From positions 1 through 64,000 of the forward strand of contig NW_024881504.1 in assembly GCF_019059575.1 (NCBI RefSeq): DNA of 64,000 bases, written 5' to 3'. This stretch comes from Amphibalanus amphitrite (taxonomy: Eukaryota; Arthropoda; Thecostraca; Balanomorpha; Balanidae). The translations under genes were made by a program, and so were the position numbers. Of this stretch, positions 20,951 through 32,512 are shown piece after piece. A model generated the notes under the pieces. It was not told the DNA's origin. It saw only the letters and a program-made list of their open reading frames with translations, and made no database searches. The stretch's first letter is position 1. Every line of letters begins with the position of its first letter.

Positions 20951-21950
20951 CCCGCGCACCGACGGGGGGGGCGGATATCCGCCCCCCCTGAGGTTTTTCG
21001 CGAATAGCGGGAAAACCGCGGCGCGTAGCGCCGCGAAATTTGGTATGACTATAACCTCATCAATTTTACACATGGTGTGCAAGTTTGAACCTCCTACCTT
21101 CTAAGGTCAGGTCACCAGGTCACTTTGAATGACCCAACCTCAAGTCACTTTTTTGCAACTTTGTCACCGTGCCAGAGCTACAGTAGATGTCGGAGGCCTT
21201 TGAAAGTCGCAGGATATTATTAGGTTATTAGTAGCTACAATTTGTATATCTCGGAATTTTGATATCGGTGACCTAAGGTCAGGTCAATTTCGCGACCTCC
21301 CCATTATAAGTCAATGGGGGAAAAATCAACTCCCTGTTTTTACCACTAAAACGGGTCGGAATGGCCCCATATACCATACATGACTTCATATACGATCAAC
21401 CTTCACTACCTTGAGGTCTGTTTTGCTGTTGGGCAGCTGTGAGGTCATGTGACGTCATCAAAGGTCGCCAAAGGTTTTTGGCCAATAACTCCGTACAGGA
21501 ACAAGATACAGACGCGTGGATGGTCTCATTGTGTTCAGCTCGTCAAGACGCATCGAATGATATACATGATGACCTCGAGGTCACGTGACCTGAGGTCAAC
21601 CTTTGACCTTGACCTTTCGAGGTCAACATATATATCATTCGATGCGGATTGACGAGAGGATCACGATGATGCCCTTAGTTTGTTCCTATCTTGACTAATT
21701 CGAAAGTTATTCGAGAAAAACTCTCCATATCTAGCGCCGCCATTTTGACTTTTTCGACCCCTGTGACGTCATCTTTGACCTAACCTGAAAATGACCTTTG
21801 TAAAAATTGTAGATCTTGGCCGTGCGTATCCGATGCCGTTTACCGCTTGTCGCTATCTTGCTTCGTTCTCGAGATCTCAGGGGGGGGGCGGTCATCCGCC
21901 CCCCCCCCCCGTCGGTGCGAAGTTGGCGCAGACCCCCGTCGGTGCGCGGG
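20951..21950 (+). mobile_element. TTAA element family D, full copy (D1)
   Basis: 1.0 kb with perfect TTAA on both sides (20947-20950, 21951-21954). Ends are CCCGCGCACCGACGGGG and CCCCGTCGGTGCGCGGG. The right terminus also holds a second CCGTCGGTGCGAAG copy. Hairpins with loops CGGATATCCG (left) and CGGTCATCCG (right) sit in G/C runs. The central inverted repeat TCGAATGATATA...TATATCATTCGA encloses seven AGGTCA/TGACCT half-sites in about 60 bp. A TGACGTCA lies on each side. Confidence 0.93.
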
Positions 21951-22009
21951 TTAAGAGAGTCTAGCAATTCTTCAGTAATCTGTCCAGTATTCACGTTCGC
22001 AATGGCTTA

Positions 22010-22184
22010 AGAAACTGAGGTCGGAGTTGATCTGAGGTCAGATCAACTCAAAATTTTCAGAAATGTTGCATAAAAGCCTTTTAGGAAAAGTCAGAAAATT
22101 TGAGCTTCCTAGCTCAAAGCGTTTGGGAGAAATAACAAAAAAACCTAAGGGGGGGCCTCCTGAGGCCCCCCGCCAGGAATAAGG
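22010..22184 (+). mobile_element. TTAA element family E, right-end fragment (E4)
   Basis: Matches the right ~175 bp of 31523-32508, including TCAGATCAACTCAAAATTTT and the end CCCGCCAGGAATAAGG before TTAA (22185-22188), which is also the left limit of H2. Confidence 0.85.
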
Positions 22185-22188
22185 TTAA

Positions 22189-22516
22189 GCAAGCTAAAAA
22201 GCATATCATCCGACGCGCCTTGACGTGCTGAGTTCACTGGAACTTTTCGTTTTGCTCTATCTTTATTACATCAAAAGTTATAAGCGAAAAACTTTTGACC
22301 TGTTTTTAGCGAAATTTTTAAATTTATACCCCACAAACCCCCCTAAATATTGACATAGAGCAACCAAATTTGCACAGGGGCGAGAACTCCAAGGGGCTCA
22401 CCTATCTACCAAATTTGATGTTTCTAGGTGCCATAGGAGCCAATCGCGAAGGGGGGTCGCATCGACCCTTCCCCCTGCCATGCCGTGTTATGAAAAATGC
22501 CCTGCCAGGGCGAGGG
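22189..22516 (-). mobile_element. TTAA element family H, inverted copy (H2)
   Basis: Reverse complement of 416-747 in the main: GCAAGCTAAAAAGCATATCAT at the left (written here as GCAAGCTAAAAAG then CATATCAT) and CCCTGCCAGGGCGAGGG at the right, followed by AATTA instead of a clean TTAA. Confidence 0.75.
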
Positions 22517-22682
22517 AATTAGATTATCATCAGGTGTTTTTTTCTTCGGAGAATCTTTGCACTTTTGTTCTGTTTTCGGTGTCAGGAACAAGAGTCGATT
22601 TACCTACCAGCAGGAGAACCGATTATTGGGGGGGGGGGGATAAAAGATAGTATGTCGCACCCAACATTTTGGTTGGGGGGAC

Positions 22683-22940
22683 ATGTCCCTCGTCCCCCCG
22701 GTGGCGGAGCCCTTGGCAGTTCGTGTGATTGGTTGGGTCCGCCGTTTTGCGCGGAACTGCAGACTTCCCAGTGAGAAGTGTCTGCTCCCTGATCTTGCCT
22801 ATGACGAGGTGAAAAGGACCGAAATGGATCTGATCAGGGTCACTCAGTCTGAGTCGTATGCTGAGGAGATCAGTGCCCTGAGACAGGGTAAGTCAATTCC
22901 CAAGATATTCAGTGTCGCAAAGATATTTGAGGGCAAGGAT
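22683..22940 (+). pseudogene. BEL/Pao pol fragment
   Basis: The translation contains RVIGWVRRFARNCRLP, a Glu/Arg-rich helix and RQGKSIPK. This is the linker between RNase H and integrase in Pao pol proteins, and corresponds to residues about 864-935 of the intact pol at 45361-49464. Only about 80 codons remain, and the sequence is not the same subfamily as the full element. The flanks are unrelated repeat DNA. Confidence 0.6.
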
Positions 22941-23029
22941 TCAGGCATCCACCCTGTGTCCTACGCAATCCTGTTTTTAGTCTTCCTCTGTTCTTCCTAC
23001 TCGTTTGCACCCACTCTCGACGTGCTTAA

Positions 23030-23536
23030 CCCACGCCCCGTTGGGGGGGGGGATTTGCCCCCCTGTGGTTTTTCCTAAATAGCAAGAAAACGGCGACGCG
23101 CAGCGCCGCCAAATTTTCAGTGCCTTCCCGGGCATTAATTTTAAACCTTCACACCAAATTTCAAGTCTTAGGTCACCTTAGGTCAGGAGTTATTGGGGTC
23201 AAACTGAGGTCATGTTCGAGCAAAAATGAGCAAAAAACATGCAATCTTGAAACGCTCACCAAATCTACAGTTATCAAGCAATTTCAAAGTTATTTATCTG
23301 GTCTAGTAGACAAAAAGCAGCGCTACAAAAATGATATCTCGGATTTTCAAAATTTTGGGTTTTTTACCCCCAAAAATTCGAAACATTGATTTTTTTAAGA
23401 AAAAAAAAACTGAATTCCTAAAAAAAGGAATATAGGTGATAGTCCCTGCATTATTCTATATACATTTCAGATCTATATCTCGTTTTTTTGGCCAAGTTAG
23501 AGCGAAAAAACTTCAAAAATGATTACGTCAAATTTT
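23030..23536 (+). mobile_element. TTAA element family R, left-half relative (R3)
   Basis: Begins after TTAA (23026-23029) with CCCACGCCCCGTTGGGG. The next ~250 bp follow 12967-13230 (AGCAAGAAAACGGCGACG, AAACTGAGGTCATGTTCGAG). It then diverges into an A/T-rich part resembling the middle of element P. It stops at the TTAA where the next element begins. Confidence 0.7.
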
Positions 23537-23540
23537 TTAA

Positions 23541-24716
23541 CACGCGCACCGACGGGGGGCGGATATCCGCCCCCCCCCCCCCCTGAGGTTTTTCGCGAAT
23601 AGCGGGAAAACCGCGGCGCTACGCGCCGCGAAATTTGGTACGACTATTCCCTTATCAATTTTACACATGGTGTGCAAGTTTGAACCTCCTACCTTTTAAG
23701 GTCAGGTCACCAGGTCACTTTGAATGACCCAACCTCAAGTCACTTTTTTGCAACTTTGTCACCGTGCCAGAGCTACAGTAGATGTCGGAGGCCTTTGAAA
23801 GTCGCAGGATGTTATAAGGTCATTAATAGCTTTACTTTGTATATCTTGGAATTTTGATATCGGTGACCTAAGGTCAGGTCAATTTTGCGACCTCTCCATT
23901 ATAAGTCAATGGGAGAAAATTGAAAAACGTCTGTTTTGCACGAACGTTATTCTAGACACTCTCAAACATCGAGATGTAGGTAAAATGGACTCAATGAACC
24001 GAAAAATGGCAACTGTGACCCCTCGTTATGTCCCCGAGGTCATCTCAGGTCACGAACAGAATCTAACAGTTTTTCGCTAATAACTTCTGATAGAGACGTG
24101 CTAGAGCGCTGAAAACGCCTGAGATGTGTTCGGCTCGACGTTGCGGATCGACTGATATGCAACATGACCTTTTCCGGTCAGGTCATGACCTTGACCTGAG
24201 GTCAAATTTTCAAGTTGACCTTTCAAGGTCAAAGTATAGTTCATTCGACGCGTCATGACGAGAGGAACACGATGGTGGCAAAAGTAATGTCATGACTCTT
24301 TTGAATCAAAAGTTATTGCCGAAAAAAACGTTTTTCGTAAAAACGGCTATTTTTGGAGTTTTTGCCCCCTGGAGGCTAAACCGTTGACCTGAGGTCAAAT
24401 CTGAGAACATTACTCAGAAAGGTCTGTAAAAGGGCTATCGAATGCGCTTTTTTGCGGCGCTGTAGCTCTATCGGTTCCCAAGATAGCCGTTGGCAGTTTC
24501 CAAAATGTTGAAATAGTGGACATTTGACCTTTGGTGACCTCTGGTGACCTGACCTTTGACCTGACCCAAAAAATGACCGAAGTGTTTTCGTCCTTATTTT
24601 GGACGTTCTTTCGATTTCCGCTTACCGCGTGTCGCTACGTGGCCTAGGAGCCGAGTTAGAAGGGGGGGTGTTCAGACACCCCCCCCCCCCGGCCCGGCGC
24701 GGAATCTCAGAGCACC
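23541..24716 (+). mobile_element. TTAA element, D-like left half with another right end
   Basis: The left terminus and ~350 bp follow family D (CACGCGCACCGACGG, loop CGGATATCCG). From about 23890 it follows a different core also seen at 16900-17040 and 13800-13990 (CGCGTCATGACGAGAGGAAC). The right end GGCCCGGCGCGG resembles 26405-26425. TTAA is on the left only. It appears to be another mixed element. Confidence 0.6.
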
Positions 24717-24820
24717 GCACACTGGGCCGGGGGTCCGGAAAAGTGCTAGAAATTATTTGTGATTGAGTTGTTGATCTCAGTGACAAGCAAACATGCTAAA
24801 AACGAAGTGGGGCTGCTTAA

Positions 24821-25508
24821 CCCTCGCCGGACCTATTGTCGGACCCCCACCCCCTCGGCCGGCCGAGGGGGGGAGGGTTGGTACGACCCCTTTTTGCCGT
24901 TTCGCCCCTAATGGAGCTAGAGCCTCGCGGAAACAACAAGCGTGTGCGCCGTTTCAAGGCGGAACGATTGATACCCGATTTTAAGGTTTCAGGTCAACCG
25001 GTAACCTCTGAGGTGAAGTCAAAAAGCCCAAGGTAGGGTTTGGTTTTTGGCAAATAATTTCGCAAAAAATGGCCGCAGAGCAGCGATTTTGGCACCATCG
25101 TGTTCGTCTGGCTCAGGCGCGTCGAATGGTATACTTTTTGTTCGGGTGAGGTCAACTTAAGGTATTGACCTCGAGTCAAGGTCAGTTCAGAGCCCATCAG
25201 GCCACGAACTTAATCGAAGGAGGTCGTATCGCATATCATTCGATTCGGGAGGTCTTCCCGAGTCCATTGGTGGCTTTCCCGAGTCGCTGGCTCAATTTGA
25301 TCATGAGTTATTGACGAGAAACTCCTATGAGCGGTGTGACGTCATAAATGACGTCACGGAAGGTCAAAAATGCAAAAGTAAAGCATCGGATCTTGCAAGG
25401 AGTGCACGAAATCACGATTCCGTGTGCTTGAGATAGTTTGAAATCATTCCATGGGCAAAAACAACAGTTTCCTTATTTCCCCATTCACTTTTAATGGTGA
25501 GGTCACGT
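24821..25508 (+). mobile_element. TTAA element family N, truncated copy (N1)
   Basis: Begins after TTAA (24817-24820) with CCCTCGCCGGACCTATTG and follows 43019-43700 through the GGCGCGTCGAATGGTATAC core. It lacks the last ~330 bp and the right terminus. Confidence 0.82.
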
Positions 25509-26425
25509 GACCTCGAAGAGTAGCAGGCATTAGCAAAAATTGCGAGTAGGGCATGACAGAAAGATGTTTGGTGGTTTGTATGGCATGGCCATTTTTAACG
25601 ACTCAAAATAACATTTCTCAAAAAGTCTAACTAAAGAGCAAGTTGTTGTTGATTATCACTGACTTGTGTTTAGGGGTTAATAATGACTGAATTTTTGAGT
25701 TTGGCCCAGAAATGTTGACAGCATTGTGTGCGTTGATCAATTCTGAGCTCAGGGACATATATTTCATTTAGATTATAAGCGTTTGTTTTTCACAACTTCC
25801 AGCGTTTTAAAGAGCGCCGGGCCTTCAGTAGAGCGGCGAGGTGACAATTGCCCCTACATCATGTGGTTTACTGGCGCATATCTCGAAAAGTAGCAGGGAA
25901 AAGCAGCAAAGCACCTATATGGAACAAAAGATGAGTAATCAGAGGCTATTATGAAATGTTCATTTTTAGCTGCTCGATATAACGTTTTTATAAAAGTCTA
26001 ATTAAAAAATTGGATATGATTTTAAATCACGTCTTGCAGCTGCTTGCAAACAGCTAGCTTATCTTGCAGAAAAGCGATGCAATATGTTAGAATGATGTTG
26101 GCACAGTGAACAACAGTGCCCTGAACTAGTCTGACAGGAAATTTCGTTCAAAACGACGATTGGTCAACTAATAAATTACCACTAAAGTTCATCATTAAAA
26201 TCGGTAAATGTGGTGGCCTATAAAGAGTCTAAATTGTCTTGTGTTTGGTGACAACTGACGATCTCAATTTTGACCTTAGGGCAAAACTAGCATCGGAATC
26301 GTATTCTTCGATCAATTTGGGATTAAATGATACCTATTTTGTTCATATTGCGGACAGTCAGTTTGGGGGAATTTCTAGCGCTTTTTCAGACTGCCGGCCT
26401 ACAGTGCACCGGCCCGGCGCGGGTT
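25509..26425. other. Unassigned AT-rich stretch ending in a CCGGCCCGGCGCGGG terminus
   Basis: No gene and few AGGTCA sites. The right end CCGGCCCGGCGCGGGTTA looks like a TTAA-element terminus, related to the right end at 24700-24716. The matching left end was not found. Confidence 0.4.
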
Positions 26426-26428
26426 ATA

Positions 26429-27065
26429 TAAGTCAATGGGGGAAAAATCAACTCCCTGTTTTTACCACTAAAACGGGTCGGAATGGCCCCATATACCATA
26501 CATGACTTCATATACGATCAAACTTTACTACATTGAGGTCTGTTTTGCTGTTGGGCAGCTGTGAGGTCATGTGACGTCATCAAAGGTCACCAAAGGTTTT
26601 TGGCCAATAACTCCGTACAGGAACAAGATACAGCCGCGTGGATGGTCTCATTGTGTTCAGCTCGTCAAGACGCATCGAATGATATACATGATGACCTCGA
26701 GGTCACGTGACCTGAGGTCAACCTTTGACCTTGCCCTTTCGAGGTCAACATATATATCATTCGATGCGGATTGACGAGAGGATCACGATGATGCCCTTAG
26801 TATGTTCCTATCTTGACTAATTCGAAAGTTATTCGAGAAAAACTCTCCATATCTAGCGCCGCCATTTTGACTTTTTCGACCCCTGTGACGTCATCTTTGA
26901 CCTGACCTGAAAATGACCTTAGTAAAAATTGTAGATCTTGACCGTGCGTATCCAATGCCGTTTCCCGCTTGTCGCTATCTTGCTTCGTTCTCGAGATATC
27001 AGGGGGGGCGGTCATCCGCCCCCCCGTCGGTGCGAAGTTGGCGCAGACCCCCGTCGGTGCGCGGG
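26429..27065 (+). mobile_element. TTAA element family D, left-truncated (D3)
   Basis: Identical in layout to the right ~640 bp of D1 from TATAAGTCAATGGGGG onward, ending CGTCGGTGCGCGGG before TTAA (27066-27069). It abuts the next element with only that TTAA between. Confidence 0.9.
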
Positions 27066-27069
27066 TTAA

Positions 27070-27702
27070 CTCAATTTTTAGCGATTCTAGACCACGTACG
27101 GCAAAACAAAGGCCACCATTGAACTCCCCGTGACGAGCTGCATCGATTCGATACCCATTATATGCAAACATACCTACTTTGAAATTTGACCTAATTTGAC
27201 CTGACCTTGACCTGACCTTGACCTGACCTTGACTAAAACGTGACTTAAGCTGGGCCCAAAGGCTGCCTGACCCACATAGCCGCATTTGTCATGTAAAAGG
27301 GACCATACCACATGCATCACACGACACTTTCATATTGTGACCCCCCAGTGACCTGACCTCTGTGACCTGACCTGGTATCAGTGACGTCAAATAGCAGAAT
27401 ATGTGTTTGAAGAACATTTCTCCATCGATGATTTTCAATGAAAGGCATTTTACTCGATTTTAAAACGCATTTCTTGAAATGCCTGTAAACGGTAAAAATT
27501 CGACCTTTGACCTGACCTGTGACGTCATCGGTTTGACTTAAGTCAATAACATTGGGTCACAAGGTAGTTCCCTGATAGGGCTATCCAAAACAGTTTGCCG
27601 CTTGTCGCTAGGTTGCGTGGTTCTCGAGCTCTTAGGGGGGGGGGGGCAAATTGTCCTCCCCCAACAAGGCGCGTTGCTCGGCAGAGCCCAACGGGGCGCG
27701 GG
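27070..27702 (+). mobile_element. TTAA element family R, right half (R2)
   Basis: Colinear with 13240-13390 plus 14490-14896, thus without S. Three TGACCTGACCT runs lie at 27188-27230. The right end CAACGGGGCGCGGG is followed by TTAA (27703-27706), shared with G1. Confidence 0.75.
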
Positions 27703-27706
27703 TTAA

Positions 27707-28842
27707 CCTGCGCATGACTGTTAAATTTTCCATAACGCGAGTGACTGATGGGGGATCTCCCCTCCAATCTCCGAAACTACCAGGCCGATCGTCAGAATTC
27801 AAACGGCGTCTGATAGCCCTGGAAAAACTGCCGAGCGAAACCTAATTTCATTGACCTCTAGGTCACCGACGACGTCACAGGTCAGGTCAAAGTTAAAATT
27901 ATCAGCATTTCTGCTTGTTCACAATTTAGGCTCTGGCCGCCGGCTGACAAGTCCGATCAGGCTCGTTTTTGGTTTACGCATTCCTTGATATATGCCTTAG
28001 ATACCCTGAGGGTACCGAACTTTTGCTTCGAATTTTTAGATCAAAGCCAGGTCATCCTAGGTCATGAAAATTGTATATTATGTATCGGTCACGTGACGCA
28101 TGTTTTATGATCCATTTTACTCGTTGATTTCGAAAACAATGTGGTCTGTGTCATTTGAGGTCATTTTCAGCTGAATCTACCGGAGGTCAGGTCACTTTCA
28201 GGTCAGAAAAGGTCAAATTTTGAAAATGAAATTTTTCAACAAAAAAGGTGCCTATCAGATGCAGTTTGAGCTCAGGAACACGATGGTGCATTTATATTGC
28301 TGTACAATGTCAAAAACGTACTAAACAATGGTTTTGAAAAATGTATACATTATTGTAACATGTTGACAGTAATGCAAATAACTTAGGTATTTTTGAAGAC
28401 ATTGGACTAAAACGTGCCAGAGTAGTTCATCAATGTGTGTTCTATGACATATATTCCGTTTTTTTGCAAAACATCAAAAACTTTTTGAATTTTCTTTTTT
28501 GTTATTGTAAATACATATTTTTCCAAATTTGTAGTTTGATAGCTACGTATATTTGTAGTCCACGCATGCAAAAACATTGAATAATTAAATCTAGCTTTAA
28601 AACTGAGCTCTTGAGAGCGTTTGCCGTAATTCAATATTGTGCATCAAAATCGGCCGGCATGACGTCACTTTGACGTCATTTCCGGCCAAACTATGGTAGC
28701 TAAAAAGTTGAAATATTAACACAAGGTGTCAAATTGATGCCGCTGAGGGTACCACAAGTATCGTGTTGATCCGTCGAAGGGTTTAGAAGATATTGCCGAA
28801 AAACGGGAGGGGGCTCTATAGAGCTTCTCAGTCATGCGCGGA
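27707..28842 (+). mobile_element. TTAA element family G (G1)
   Basis: Left end CCTGCGCATGACTG after the shared TTAA; right end CAGTCATGCGCGG near 28830-28842, without a clear TTAA. About 1.1 kb, with several AGGTCA sites and TGACGTCA motifs, and no coding. The end at 63416-64000 is a relative. Confidence 0.65.
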
Positions 28843-29580
28843 TTTATATAAGTTAGGCATTTAACCCTCCCCGCACATGGGGGGGGGGGTTGCCACCACC
28901 TAGGTAGTTTTTCTGCTCTGCACTCAACATTTTTAGAGCTAAAAGGCTGATTTTTCGTATAGCTGCTCCTCTGTCCTTTCTTGATGTCCACTTAAAATAT
29001 TAAATTTCTGTGGCTTTTGGATTTTGAGATATGACCCTGTTGTTCAGGTCATGTCATGACCCAAATGACAAATATCCAATATCTTGCGTTGGCAATGGGT
29101 CTTGTGAGCTTTTGACACCTTGTTTTCGGTCTTTTTTGCCAGTCTTACCTCCCACCTATCATGGAGCATGTTGTCGACGATGTACAGATGTCAAGGTCAG
29201 GGTCAAAGTAAACCTAGGTCATCTAAAAACATTGCGTTTTAGGCAAGCTGAATTTACTTTTCGGGATGTTTCTTTGACTGTATTTTTGATACAGGCTTCT
29301 CATTTCATCATAGGTGAAACTTTGACATTACCATTGGGGTCCCAAACGTCCAAGGGGGCCTCCATTTAGTGGGGGGCCTCCAAGCAATTAGGGGCCTCCA
29401 ATCGTGGAAGCGGTAATTTACGAACCACGCCAGGGCCTCCTCTAAGAAATTTTCACTGGGGGACCAGAGGCTCAGAAGCCAAACCCAGGGTACCCTCAAA
29501 TCCAGTTTTCTCATCGGATTTAGGCCACTTATTTTTCGTCACAGCTCGGATGCCATGATTTAATTTTTCAATATTATTAA

Positions 29581-30575
29581 CCCGCGCACCGACGGGGGTC
29601 TGCGCCAACTTCGCACCGACGGGGGGGGGGGCGGATGACCGCCCCCCCCTGAGATCTCGAGAACGAAGCAAGATAGCGACAAGCGATAAACGGCATCGGA
29701 TACGCACGGCCAAGATCTACAATTTTTACAAAGGTCATTTACAGGTCAGGTCAAAGATGACGTCACAGGGGTCGAAAGTCAAAATGGCGGCGCCAGATAT
29801 GGAGTTTTTCTCGAATAACTTTCGAATTAGTCAAGATAGGAACAAACTAAGGGCATCATCGTGATCCTCTTGTCAATCCGCATCGAATGATATATATGTT
29901 GACCTCGAAAGGTCAAGGTCAAAGGTTGACCTCAGGTCACGTGACCTCGAGGTCATCATGTAAATCATTCGATGCGTCTTGACGAGCTGAACACAATGAG
30001 CCCATCCACGCGTCTGTATCTTGTTCCTGTACGGAGTTATTGGCCAAAAACCTTTGGTGACCTTTGATGACGTCACATGACCTCAAAGCTGCCCAACAGC
30101 AAAACAGACCTCAAGGTAGTGAAGGTTGATCGTATATGAAGTCATGTTTGGTATATGGGGCCATTCCGACCCGTTTTAGTGGTAAAAACAGGGAGTTGAT
30201 TTTTCCCCCATTGACTTATAATGGGGAGGTCGCGAAATTGACCTGACCTTAGGTCACCGATATCGAAATTCCGAGATATACAAATTGTAGCCACTAATGA
30301 CCTAATAATATCCTGCGACTTTCAAAGGCCTCCGACATCTACTGTAGCTCTGGCACGGTGACAAAGTTGCAAAAAAGTGACTTGAGGTTGGGTCATTCAA
30401 AGTGACCTGGTGACCTGACCTTAGAAGGTAGGAGGTTCAAACTTGCACACCATGTGTAAAATTGATGAGGATATAGTCATACTAAATTTCGCGGCGCTAC
30501 GCGCCGCGGTTTTTCCGCTATTCGCGAAAAACCTCAGGGGGGGGCGGATATCCGCCCCCCCCGTCGGTGCGCGGG
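29581..30575 (-). mobile_element. TTAA element family D, full copy (D4)
   Basis: Reverse-orientation full copy, 995 bp, with TTAA on both sides (29577-29580, 30576-30579). Hairpin loops are CGGATGACCG and CGGATATCCG. Close to D1 throughout. Confidence 0.92.
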
Positions 30576-30579
30576 TTAA

Positions 30580-30789
30580 AGAAATGATAGGTCACCTGAC
30601 CCTACTGGTGGTTCCAGGCCAGCAGGGTGACATTGTATGTAAATTTCCCCCGCGGCGTCCGAAATCGATGAAAATTTCTGGCTTTTTCACTTTCGACAAT
30701 AAAACAAAATGCCTCTATTATAAAAAAAGAATTTAACTGCACAGCATTGCGCAAGGAATCTAACCGACCCCAGAAAGTGTGAGGGTTAA
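30580..30789. other. Short unassigned segment
   Basis: Ends in CAGAAAGTGTGAGGG before TTAA (30786-30789), which looks like the terminus of a further TTAA family. No ORF of interest. Confidence 0.4.
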
Positions 30790-30792
30790 TAG

Positions 30793-31518
30793 CCCTCGCC
30801 CGCACCTGGGGTGAGGGTTGCCACCCCCCATGTTAGTTTTTTCTGCTCTACACTGAAAATTTTAAAAGCTAGAAACCTGATTTTTTTGTATAGCTGTTTT
30901 TCTATCTTTTCTCAGCGTCCATTGGAAATTTTAAGTTTCTTCGGCTTTTGGGTTTGGAGATATGACCTTGTTCTTCAGGTCATGTCATGCCCTAAATGAC
31001 GAATACCCAATGTCTTGCGTTGGCTATGGGCCTTGTGAGCTTTTGACACTCCGATTTCGTTTTTTTTTGCCAGTCTTACCTCCCACCTATCATTGAACAT
31101 GTTGTTCTGCGATGTAGGTACAGATGTCAGGGTCAGGGTCAAGGTCAACCTAGGTCATCTAAAATTGTTGCGTTTTAGGCAAGCTGAATTTACTTTTCGT
31201 GAAGTTCTTTGACCGCATGGCATGTTTAGTAAAAGCTTCTCAGTTCATGATCTCATGTAATAGGCAGGGACACACAAACCAACCTGTGCACACATCAGTA
31301 CATACACAGACATGCACAGACATACAAACACATATCATTGACCTTGACCTAACTTGACGTGAAATGACCACAGCCAGCAAATTAGTCGGATAGTGTGACA
31401 AAGAGCTGTTCTAGCTGGCTTGGCACTAATACGGGCTACGGCAGCGTCGTCGGTATATGATGGGTTAGCCCGCTGCTTGTGTAGGTATTTTATTCGACAT
31501 CACCACAATTTTTCTTAC
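30793..31518 (-). mobile_element. TTAA element family A, partial (A6)
   Basis: Begins CCCTCGCCCGCACCTGGGG and follows the reverse of A1 to the CTAGCTGGCTTGGCAC word (about 31412), then decays. The other terminus is absent. Confidence 0.8.
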
Positions 31519-31522
31519 TTAA

Positions 31523-32508
31523 CCCTATTCCTGGCGGGCTCCGCCGGGACAAGAAACTGGCGGGGGGGGCCGATTCGGCCCCCCCCTGAGATCTCGAGAA
31601 CGAAGCAAGATAGCGACAAGCGGTAAACGGCATCGGATACGCACGGCCAAGATCTACAATTTTTACTAAGGTCATTTTCAGGTCAGGTCAAAGATGACGT
31701 CACAGGGGTCGAAAAAGTCAAAATGGCGGCACTAGATATGGAGAGAGTTTTTCTCGAATAACTTTCGAATTAGTCAAGATAGGTACAAACTAAGGGCATC
31801 ATCGTGATCCTCTCGTCAATCCGCATCGAATGATATATATGTTGACCTCGAAAGGTCAAGGTCAAAGGTTGACCTCAGGTCACGTGACCTCGAGGTCATC
31901 ATGTATATCATTCGATGCGTCTTGACGAGCTGAACACAATGAGACCATCCACGCGTCTGTATCTTGTTCCTGTACGGAGTTATTGGCCAAAAACCTTTGG
32001 TGACCTTTGATGACGTCACATGACCTCACAGCTGCCCAACAGCAAAACAGACCTCAAGGTAGCGAAGGTTGATCGTATATGAAGTCATGTATGGTATATG
32101 GGGCCATTCCGACGCGTTTTAGTGGTAAAAACAGGGAGTTGATTTTTCCCCCATTGACTTATAATGGGGAGGTCGCGAAATTGACCTGACCTTAGGTCAC
32201 CGATATCAAAATTCCGAGATATACAAATTGCACATACTGGTACCCTAACTAAACCCTGAAGAGAAGAAATTGATCGGTCAAAAACTCTAGCTCTGGCGTG
32301 ATTGCAAACTTTTCTGAGGTAGCGTCACCAAACCGCCTCTGGTGACCTGACCTGAGGTCAGATCAACTCAAAATTTTCAGACATGTTGCGTAGAAGCCTT
32401 TTAGGAAAAGTCAGAAAATTTGAGCTTCCTAGCTCAACGCGTTTGGGAGATATAACCAAAAAACCTCAGGGGGGGGGCTCATGAGGCCCCCCCCCGCCAG
32501 GAATAGGG
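31523..32508 (-). mobile_element. TTAA element family E, full copy (E1)
   Basis: 986 bp, TTAA on both sides (31519-31522, 32509-32512). Ends are CCCTATTCCTGGCGGG and CCCGCCAGGAATAGGG. Hairpin loops are CCGATTCGG and CTCATGAGG. From about 31585 to 32230 it is almost identical to element D4; the outer ~60 bp on the left and ~280 bp on the right are unrelated to D. Confidence 0.92.
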
Positions 32509-32512
32509 TTAA

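Noticed and set aside
21449..21652. 67-codon frame conserved in six places (also 26571, 29873, 31816, 34784, 57662)
   Set aside because: The conservation is that of the whole D/E core DNA, including non-coding flanks. The frame crosses palindromic AGGTCA arrays, and in D5 the TA run inserts an isoleucine/tyrosine repeat. No evidence of protein selection.
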